12,540 bases of DNA, from contig CAMLHU010000033.1 of NCBI GenBank assembly GCA_946479825.1, forward strand, positions 1-12,540. The letters run 5' to 3'. A model generated the notes under the pieces. That model had not been told where the DNA came from and did no database searches. It saw only the letters and a list, made by a program, of their open reading frames with translations. This DNA comes from an uncultured Gemmatimonadota bacterium (GTDB taxonomy: Bacteria > Gemmatimonadota > Gemmatimonadetes > Gemmatimonadales > GWC2-71-9). Positions 7,326 to 12,540 of the stretch are shown piece by piece. The translations under genes and the position numbers were made by a program. Every line of letters starts with the position of its first letter. Position 1 is the first letter of the stretch.

Positions 7326-8864
7326 ATGCGAAAACTCCTCCTCGCCCTCCCCTTCGCCGCCCTGGCCGCCTGCACCCCCCACCGGCCGAGCCGCACCCTC
7401 CAGTATTACTTCACGGCCGAGCCCCGGTCGCTCGACCCGGCGCTCTCGACCGACGTGCCGACCGGCGAGGTGATCACCCTTCTGTTCGACAACCTGACGG
7501 AGTTCGACGTTGACGGGGCGCTGCGACCGGGGCTCGCGCAGGCGTGGGAGACCGACCCGACCGGGACGGTGTACACCTTCCATCTCCGCGCCGGGGTCCG
7601 GTTCCACGACGGACGGGCCCTGACCGCCCGCGACGTGGTGGGGTCCTTCCGGCGCGCGCTCGACCCGGCCACGAAGGGCGGGCGCGGGTGGCCGCTGTAT
7701 CCGATCAAGGGGGCGAAGGAGTTCGCGGGCGGGACCGCCTCCGAGATCGCGGGCCTTCGCGCCCCCGACGACTCGACGGTGGTCATCACGCTCGAACGAC
7801 CGCTCAACGTCTTCCCCAAGCTGCTCGCGATGCCGGTGGCGGCGGTGGTGCCGATCCCCGTGCCCCCCGGCGACTTCGGCGCCCACCCCATCGGGAGCGG
7901 GCCGTGGCGGTTCGTCTCGTGGAGCCACGACGACCAGATCGTGGTCGCGAAGAATCCCGACTACTGGGGCGGCGCCCCGAAGTCCGATTCGCTCCGGATC
8001 CGCATCATCCCCGAGGCGCTGACCCAGGCGGCGGAATACGAGTCGGGCCGCCTCAGCATCGTCGAGGTGCCGTTCGGCGAGACCGCCCGCTGGGAGCACG
8101 ACCACGCGGCGGAGCTCGACCGTCGGCCGGCGCTCCGCGCGCTCTACGTGGCCATCAACACCCGCCGCGGCCCGCTCGCCGACCTCCGCGTGCGCCAGGC
8201 GCTCAACTACGCGGTGGATGTCCCCGCCCTGCTCCAGCAGATCATGGGGGGGCGCGGCATCCGCACCGCCGGCGCGCTCCCGCCGGGCCTCGAGGGCTAC
8301 GACTCGACCCGCGCCCCCTTCCCGCACGACGTCGCCCGGGCGAAGGCGCTGCTTGCCGCGGCGGGATATCCGGCGGGGATCTCGCTCCAGCTCTGGCGCA
8401 CCAACCGTTCGGAGTACGCCCGCCTGGCGCAGGCGATCCAGCAGCAGCTCGGCGAGGCCGGCGTGAAGGTGGAGATCGTCGAGCGCGACGCCTCCACGGC
8501 GCGCGCCTCGGCCCGCAAGGGCGACGCGGACCTTTTCCTTACCGACTGGTACGCCGACTATCCCGACGCCGAGGACTTCAACTACCCGCTGTTCTATTCG
8601 GGGAACGCCGGGACCGGGGGCAACCTCGCCTTCCTCGCGGACACGACGCTCGACCGGATGATCGTGCGCGCCCGCGAGACCCAGGACGCGACTGAGCGCG
8701 CCCGCCTGGCGCACGACGTGGACGCGCGGGTATTCGCCGATGCGCCGTGGATCTTCCTCTGGGCCCCGGTGGACCTCTGGGCCCGCCAGCCGTACGTCCA
8801 CGGCTGGCGGATCCCGGCGATCTTCACCGGCCAGCGCTGGACCGAGGCCGAGGTGGTGCGTTGA
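7326..8864 (+). CDS. Peptide-type ABC transporter substrate-binding lipoprotein (SBP family 5, DppA/OppA-like)
   Basis: A 512-residue extracytoplasmic solute-binding protein that should deliver oligopeptides or similar solutes to a membrane permease. The start MRKLLLALPFAALAAC is a lipoprotein signal with lipobox LAAC and lipidated Cys16. The mature part follows family 5 order: EPRSLDPALSTDVPTGEVI near the N-terminus, GSGPWRFVSW and NPDYWGGAP in the middle, VRQALNYAVD and ARAKALLAAAGYP in the second lobe, and a C-terminus rich in Trp and Tyr. An in-frame GTG at 7308 would put six residues before the basic n-region and lies in the palindrome, so I prefer the ATG at 7326. Its stop overlaps the permease start. 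The ligand cannot be read; the nearby PBP4 gene makes a murein peptide plausible. Confidence 0.93.
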   Translation: MRKLLLALPFAALAACTPHRPSRTLQYYFTAEPRSLDPALSTDVPTGEVITLLFDNLTEFDVDGALRPGLAQAWETDPTGTVYTFHLRAGVRFHDGRALTARDVVGSFRRALDPATKGGRGWPLYPIKGAKEFAGGTASEIAGLRAPDDSTVVITLERPLNVFPKLLAMPVAAVVPIPVPPGDFGAHPIGSGPWRFVSWSHDDQIVVAKNPDYWGGAPKSDSLRIRIIPEALTQAAEYESGRLSIVEVPFGETARWEHDHAAELDRRPALRALYVAINTRRGPLADLRVRQALNYAVDVPALLQQIMGGRGIRTAGALPPGLEGYDSTRAPFPHDVARAKALLAAAGYPAGISLQLWRTNRSEYARLAQAIQQQLGEAGVKVEIVERDASTARASARKGDADLFLTDWYADYPDAEDFNYPLFYSGNAGTGGNLAFLADTTLDRMIVRARETQDATERARLAHDVDARVFADAPWIFLWAPVDLWARQPYVHGWRIPAIFTGQRWTEAEVVR

Positions 8865-9781
8865 TCGGGGTGGTGGGGCGCCGCCTCCTCGCGCTCGTCC
8901 CCACCCTCCTCGGCGTGCTGGTGGTCGCGTTCTTCCTGCTGCAGGTGGCGCCGGGCGACCCGGTGCAGGCCATCGTCGGCGAGCGGGCCGACTCGATCAC
9001 CGTGGCCCGGCTCCGCGCCGAGCTCAAGCTCGACGAGCCCCTCCCCCGCCGGTTCCTCGACTACGTCGGCGGCGTCCTCCACGGCGACCTCGGCACCTCG
9101 TACATCACCGGCCGGCCGATCCTCCGCGACCTCACCGAGCGCTTTCCCGCCACCCTGCGCCTGGCCCTCGCCGCGATGCTCTTCGCCACGGCGACGGGCA
9201 TCGCGCTCGGCGCCCTCGGCGCCGCCCGCCCGGGCGGATGGGTGGACCGCGCCACCGCCGTCGGCGCCTATCTGGGCGTGTCGTTCCCGGTCTACTGGGT
9301 CGGGCTGCTGCTCATCCTGGTGTTCGCGCTCCGGCTCCACTGGCTGCCGCCGTCCGGATCGGACGGGTTCGCGTTCCTCGTCCTGCCGGCGCTCACGCTT
9401 GGCATGCGGTCCGTGGCGGTCATCGCGCGGATGACGCGCACCGCCCTGGGCGAGGCGCTGGCCAGCGACTTCGCGCGCACGGCGCGCGCCAAGGGCGTGG
9501 GCGAACTCCGGGTGCTGCTGGTCCACGGGCTCCGCAACGCGCTGCTGCCCGTCATCACCGTGATCGGCCTCGACTTCGGGAGCTACCTGACCGGGTCGAT
9601 CCTCACGGAGACCATCTTCTCGTGGCCCGGCGTCGGGCGGTACGTCCTCGACGCCATCACCAAGCGCGACCTCCCCGCGGTCCAGGGGAGCATCCTGTTC
9701 CTGAGCCTCATGTTCGTGCTGGTCAACCTTCTGACGGACCTCTGCTATGCGAAAGCCGATCCGAGAGTGGCGCTGGGCTGA
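8861..9781 (+). CDS. ABC transporter permease, DppB/OppB/GsiC type
   Basis: A 306-residue inner-membrane subunit of a peptide-type ABC importer, the usual full length for DppB proteins. The first membrane segment is near residues 7-28 (LLALVPTLLGVLVVAFFLLQ), followed by the family-typical periplasmic region with APGDPVQAI and HGDLGTSY and then further hydrophobic segments. The coupling EAA loop starts at E198 (EALASDFARTARAKGVG) and ends with LLP at 228-230; FSWPGVGRYVLDAI follows. The C-terminus ADPRVALG matches the usual DPR ending, so the gene is intact. I place the start at TTG 8861, which overlaps the preceding stop (TTGA) and has a purine-rich GAGGTGG upstream; GTG at 8870 or 8873 is possible. 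No DppC-type permease or DppD/F ATPase follows. Confidence 0.92.
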   Translation: MIGVVGRRLLALVPTLLGVLVVAFFLLQVAPGDPVQAIVGERADSITVARLRAELKLDEPLPRRFLDYVGGVLHGDLGTSYITGRPILRDLTERFPATLRLALAAMLFATATGIALGALGAARPGGWVDRATAVGAYLGVSFPVYWVGLLLILVFALRLHWLPPSGSDGFAFLVLPALTLGMRSVAVIARMTRTALGEALASDFARTARAKGVGELRVLLVHGLRNALLPVITVIGLDFGSYLTGSILTETIFSWPGVGRYVLDAITKRDLPAVQGSILFLSLMFVLVNLLTDLCYAKADPRVALG

Positions 9782-11273
9782 CCTGGGGCGGCGCGGGTGG
9801 GCCGCGACCGCCTTCGCGGCGCTCACGCTCGCCCCGGCCCTGCTCTCCGCCCAGTCGCTCCAGAAGCGGCTCGACCGCCGGCTCGCCGCCGCGCCGTGGG
9901 ACCGGAACCTCTGGGGGATCGCCGTCCTCGACGATCGCGGCCGGCTCCGCTACGGGCTCAACCAGGACCGGCTGTTCGTCCCGGCGAGCAACACCAAGAT
10001 CCTCGTCACCGCCACCGCCTCGGCGCTATTGCCGCCGGACTGGACGGTCAAGACGAGCGTGTACGCCAACGGCCCCGTGGTGAGCGGCGAGGTCGAGGGC
10101 GACCTGGTGCTCTACGGGCGCGGCGACCCGACCCTGGGACGGTCGAAGCGCTGCTATGACGTGGACACCACCAAGACCGGCGTGTGCGACACCGACCCGT
10201 TCGCGGAACTCCGCGAGCTGGCCGATTCGCTCCGCGCGCACGGCGTCAGGAGCGTGCGCGGCGACCTGGTGGGCGACGGGAGCTACTTCGAGCCGGAGAC
10301 GGTGCACCCGGCGTGGGAAGGGTACGACCTCAACTGGTGGTACGCGGCGCCGGTGACGGGCCTCGCGTTCAACGACAACAGCGTGGACATCCGCTGGGAC
10401 CCCGACACGCTGGTCGGCGCGCCGGCACGGATCTCGTTCACCCCCGACCTGGGCGACCTCTCGCTCGAGAACCGCACCCGGACGGTGAACGACAGCGGCG
10501 AGACCACGATCGACTTCTACCGCATCCCCGGCACGCTGCAACTCTGGGCCGAGGGGGACGTCAACCGCCAGAGCAAGGGACACCTTGAGTCGTTCGCACT
10601 CCCCGACCCGAACCTCTACGCGGCGCGCGCCTTCCGCGTCGTCCTGGCGCAGGCGGGGATCAGCGTCCTCGGGACCACCCGGTCCACCACGGACAGCCTT
10701 GAATACCGCGCCGCGCGCGCGACCCCGCCGCTCGCCGAGGCGGCGGGACGACCGCTCAAGGACTGGATCTTCCCGATCCTCAACACCAGCCAGAACTGGT
10801 TCGCGGAGATGCTGCTCAAGCAGCTGGGCCGGCAGTTCGGCTCGGCCGGCAGCTGGGCGGAAGGGGTGCGCGTGGAGCGCCGGTTCCTCATCGACTCGGT
10901 CGGCGTGGACTCGACCCAGTTCGCGGTGGTGGACGGCTCCGGGCTCGCGGCCTCGGACCTCGTGAGCCCGCTCACGTTCGTCAAGATCCTCCAGTACACC
11001 CGCGCACACCACGGCTGGGCCACCTTCGAGCCGGGGCTGCCGCTCGCGGGGGCGCCGGGTTCGCTCAAGAATCGGTTCGAAGGGACGCCGCTCGCAGGCC
11101 GGGTGCGCGCCAAGACCGGAAGCATCTCCCGGGTGAACACGATCTCGGGCTTCATCGAAGGGAAGGACGGGAAGGTCTGGACCTTCTCCGTGATGGCCAA
11201 CCACCACGCCCAGCCGGGCCGGGCGATCCTGGCGCAGCTGGATTCGCTGGTGGTGGAGATCGGGAAGCGGTGA
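9747..11273 (+). CDS. dacB: D-alanyl-D-alanine carboxypeptidase/endopeptidase, PBP4 type (peptidase S13)
   Basis: A 508-residue periplasmic penicillin-binding protein that trims the terminal D-Ala from peptidoglycan stems and/or cuts cross-links. All three active-site motifs are present: SNTK (SxxK) at 81-84 with nucleophile Ser81, SQN (SxN) at 348-350, and KTG at 456-458; DGSGLAASD, a family signature, lies between the last two. The long segment between SxxK and SxN matches the inserted domains of S13 enzymes. The N-terminus is a long basic stretch, a hydrophobic core (WAATAFAALTLAPALL) and cleavage near SAQ. The ATG at 9747 overlaps the permease by 35 bp; it is kept because no other ATG, GTG or TTG lies in frame before the signal peptide. 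The last codons AAG CGG TGA run into a tandem repeat. Likely co-transcribed with the two genes before it. Confidence 0.95.
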   Translation: MRKPIREWRWADLGRRGWAATAFAALTLAPALLSAQSLQKRLDRRLAAAPWDRNLWGIAVLDDRGRLRYGLNQDRLFVPASNTKILVTATASALLPPDWTVKTSVYANGPVVSGEVEGDLVLYGRGDPTLGRSKRCYDVDTTKTGVCDTDPFAELRELADSLRAHGVRSVRGDLVGDGSYFEPETVHPAWEGYDLNWWYAAPVTGLAFNDNSVDIRWDPDTLVGAPARISFTPDLGDLSLENRTRTVNDSGETTIDFYRIPGTLQLWAEGDVNRQSKGHLESFALPDPNLYAARAFRVVLAQAGISVLGTTRSTTDSLEYRAARATPPLAEAAGRPLKDWIFPILNTSQNWFAEMLLKQLGRQFGSAGSWAEGVRVERRFLIDSVGVDSTQFAVVDGSGLAASDLVSPLTFVKILQYTRAHHGWATFEPGLPLAGAPGSLKNRFEGTPLAGRVRAKTGSISRVNTISGFIEGKDGKVWTFSVMANHHAQPGRAILAQLDSLVVEIGKR

Positions 11274-11344
11274 GAGGAGCGGTGAGAGGTGAGCGGTAAG
11301 CGGTGAGAGGGGCGGTGAGCGGTGAGCGGTGAGAGGTGAGCGGG
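11269..11344 (+). repeat. Heptanucleotide tandem array, GGTGAGC family
   Basis: Nine 7-bp units of form GGTRAGM (start positions 11269, 11281, 11288, 11295, 11302, 11314, 11321, 11328, 11335) are interrupted by two 5-bp units, GGAGC (11276-11280) and GGGGC (11309-11313), and end in GGG. The array starts inside the last codon and stop of dacB: the TGA at 11271-11273 belongs to the first unit. No open reading frame, promoter or hairpin with a T run is visible in it. Confidence 0.93.
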
Positions 11345-11440
11345 AATGCGCAGGGCACACGACGCACGCGTCTACGCGTCTACGCGTTCATGCGCCCATT
11401 CGTCCATCCGCCCATTCGTCCATCCGCCCACCCGCTCACC
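11335..11440. repeat. Perfect 10-bp inverted repeat joining the two arrays at the convergent junction
   Basis: GGTGAGCGGG (11335-11344) and its exact reverse complement CCCGCTCACC (11431-11440) flank an 86-bp interval between the convergent ends of dacB and the reductase gene. One arm is the last heptamer unit and the other lies in octamer units 9-10. It could form a long-range stem in either transcript. No T run follows, so it is not a standard intrinsic terminator. Confidence 0.6.
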
Positions 11441-11445
11441 CGCCC
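11366..11445. repeat. Octanucleotide tandem array, ten units in perfect 8-bp register
   Basis: Ten units start every 8 bp from 11366 to 11438. Each has a five-base core A-pyrimidine-N-C-G (ACGCG x3, ATGCG, ATTCG, ATCCG, ATTCG, ATCCG, ACCCG x2) plus a pyrimidine triplet (TCT, TCT, TTC, CCC, TCC, CCC, TCC, CCC, CTC, CCC). Units 5-6 recur exactly as units 7-8, a 16-bp higher-order repeat. The right end runs into the reductase gene: its stop (11438-11436) and last codons lie in units 9-10. Between this array and the heptamer array are only about 21 bp. Confidence 0.93.
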
Positions 11446-12464
11446 TTCGCCTCGAAGATCTTGAGATCCGATGAGTGCCCCGGGCTCACCTTGGCCTTGG
11501 GGTTGATGCGGTGCACCGCGTTGTTGACCGCGGTGCACGCTTCGGCCACGCCCGTGGCGATGAGCTTGAGCTTGCCGGGGTAGGTGACGACGTCGCCGGC
11601 GGCGTAGATGCCGGGGACGTTGGTCTCCATCACCTGGTTGACCTTGATGTCGGCCTTCTCGGTGTCGAGGCCCCAGGCGCTGATGGCGCCGAGGTCGGAG
11701 TGGAAGCCCAGAAGCGGGACGATCGCGTCGACCTCGAGCCGCTCCTCGGCGCCGGTCTTGGCGTGCCGCACCGTGACGCCGCGGATGGCCTCCTCGCCGT
11801 GGATGGCCGCGACCTCGGTGAAGGTCCGCAGGTCGCACTTCCCCTCCGCCGCCAGCCGCTGCACCTGGTCGATCGTCGCCTGGTGCGCGCGGAACTGGTC
11901 GCGGCGGTGGATAAGCGCGACGCTCTTCGCGACCCCCTGGAGGTGCACCGCCCAGTCGAAGGCCGAGTCGCCGCCGCCCACCAGGAGCACGCGGCGGCCG
12001 GCGAGCTGCGCCGGCTCGCGCACGTGGTACCAGAGCCCCTTCCCTTCCCAGCGCTCCGCGCCGTCCAGCGGGAGTGTCCTCGGCGCGAACGCGCCGATGC
12101 CCGCGGCCAGCACGATGGTGCGGGTGGGATAGACGTCGGCCGAGGTCTCGAGGAGGAAGACCTCCTCGCCGGCGACCGTGTCGCGGCGAAGACCCGTGAC
12201 GGTCTGGTCCAGATGCACTGACGCGCCGAACTGCAGCCCCTGTTCGATCATCGAGCGCACGAGGTCGCGGGCCAGGACCTTCGGGAAGCCGGCGACGTCG
12301 AAGATGTACTTCTCCGGATAGAGCGCCATCAGCTGCCCGCCGAGCTCCGGCAGGGCGTCGATGATCCGGCAGGACGCGCCCCGCATCCCGGCGTAGAACG
12401 CGCCGAAGAGACCGGTCGGCCCGCCGCCGATGATGGTGATGTCCGTGGTGGGTTGTGTAGACAT
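11436..12464 (-). CDS. Ferredoxin/flavodoxin--NADP+ reductase, type 2 (thioredoxin-reductase-like, YumC family)
   Basis: A 342-residue cytoplasmic flavoprotein that passes electrons between NADPH and ferredoxin or flavodoxin. It has two dinucleotide folds: the FAD site GGGPTG at 13-18 and the NADPH site GGGDSA at 163-168, with HRRDQFRAH (186-194) supplying basic residues for the 2'-phosphate. The block GGQLMALYPEKYIFDVAGFPK (42-62) is diagnostic for this subfamily. The CxxC of thioredoxin reductases is missing where it would follow the NADPH site. GIYAAGDV (285-292) closes the FAD site, and PGHSSDLKIF near the C-terminus is also subfamily-typical. The final residues AKGG and the stop lie in a tandem repeat. 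I chose ATG 12464; an in-frame ATG at 12482 would add MANSEL, encoded by the upstream repeat. No clear Shine-Dalgarno precedes either. Confidence 0.94.
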   Translation of the reverse strand: MSTQPTTDITIIGGGPTGLFGAFYAGMRGASCRIIDALPELGGQLMALYPEKYIFDVAGFPKVLARDLVRSMIEQGLQFGASVHLDQTVTGLRRDTVAGEEVFLLETSADVYPTRTIVLAAGIGAFAPRTLPLDGAERWEGKGLWYHVREPAQLAGRRVLLVGGGDSAFDWAVHLQGVAKSVALIHRRDQFRAHQATIDQVQRLAAEGKCDLRTFTEVAAIHGEEAIRGVTVRHAKTGAEERLEVDAIVPLLGFHSDLGAISAWGLDTEKADIKVNQVMETNVPGIYAAGDVVTYPGKLKLIATGVAEACTAVNNAVHRINPKAKVSPGHSSDLKIFEAKGG

Positions 12465-12466
12465 GA

Positions 12467-12501
12467 GTTCGCTATTCGCCATTCGCTATCCGCTATCCGT
12501 C
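12467..12501. repeat. Heptanucleotide tandem array, ATTCGCT family
   Basis: Five 7-bp units read GTTCGCT, ATTCGCC, ATTCGCT, ATCCGCT, ATCCGTC. The array begins two bases upstream of the reductase ATG (12464-12462), in what must be its 5' leader, and supplies an in-frame alternative ATG (12482-12480). It passes without a gap and in the same 7-bp register into the next family. Confidence 0.92.
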
Positions 12502-12540
12502 GACCAACGACCAACGACCAACGACCAACGACCAACGACC
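12502..12540. repeat. Heptanucleotide tandem array, GACCAAC family, continuing past window edge
   Basis: Five exact copies of GACCAAC (12502-12536) plus GACC (12537-12540) run off the window. Unlike the other arrays the copies are identical, which suggests recent expansion. The 7-bp phase is continuous with the preceding family (12502 minus 12467 is 35, five units). The total length is unknown, and any promoter for the reductase must lie inside the arrays or beyond the window. Confidence 0.93.

Noticed and set aside
11361..11372. Short hairpin GACGC-AC-GCGTC as a terminator.
   Set aside because: Five-base stem, two-base loop and no T run; it is a by-product of the ACGCGTCT octamers.
11274..11435. 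Small gene between dacB and the reductase (open frames exist on both strands).
   Set aside because: The frames consist of translated tandem repeats with no start context or domain; a 7-bp period gives open frames by chance.
11269..11445. CRISPR array.
   Set aside because: Units are 5-8 bp and contiguous, with no spacers and no cas genes nearby.
11436..12464. Thioredoxin reductase.
   Set aside because: Same fold, but the redox CxxC is absent and the GGQLMALYPEKY and PGHSSDLKIF blocks identify type-2 ferredoxin-NADP+ reductase.

Overview
This is high-GC chromosomal DNA from a diderm (two-membrane) bacterium. It carries a POTRA/beta-barrel Omp85 protein, a TamB-type AsmA-like protein, a lipoprotein signal and a PBP4-type carboxypeptidase. 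The very high third-position GC, the absence of clear Shine-Dalgarno sequences at several starts and the gene set fit Gemmatimonadota or a similar high-GC soil lineage. That placement is inference, since no marker gene is present. There is no rRNA, tRNA, integrase, transposase or CRISPR array, and the genes look like ordinary vertically inherited envelope genes.

Layout. (1) Positions 1-7194, minus strand: a tightly packed operon read right to left, made of an Omp85/TamA-like outer-membrane assembly protein, a 1475-residue TamB, and a DAGK-family lipid kinase cut by the left window edge. The first two overlap in TGATG; the second and third are one base apart. (2) 7195-7325: a short divergent control region with a likely leaderless promoter and a 12-bp palindrome. 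(3) 7326-11273, plus strand: a peptide-binding lipoprotein, one DppB-type permease and a DacB/PBP4 D,D-peptidase, all overlapping. The second permease and the ATPases of the importer are absent. (4) 11436-12464, minus strand: a type-2 ferredoxin/flavodoxin-NADP+ reductase, convergent with dacB.

How the genes work together. The minus-strand operon fits outer-membrane protein insertion and phospholipid traffic across the periplasm, with the kinase phosphorylating diacylglycerol or a related lipid. The plus-strand unit fits cell-wall peptide processing and peptide uptake. The reductase is metabolically separate.

The least ordinary part is the non-coding DNA around the reductase. Both flanks consist almost wholly of short-period tandem arrays: nine 7-bp plus two 5-bp units starting in the dacB stop codon (11269-11344), ten 8-bp units in perfect register running through the reductase stop codon (11366-11445), and at least ten 7-bp units of two sequence families in one register just upstream of the reductase start (12467-12540, continuing past the window). 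They resemble in kind the heptanucleotide STRR repeats of heterocystous cyanobacteria and are the best candidate here for something undescribed. I did not find a new multi-gene system.
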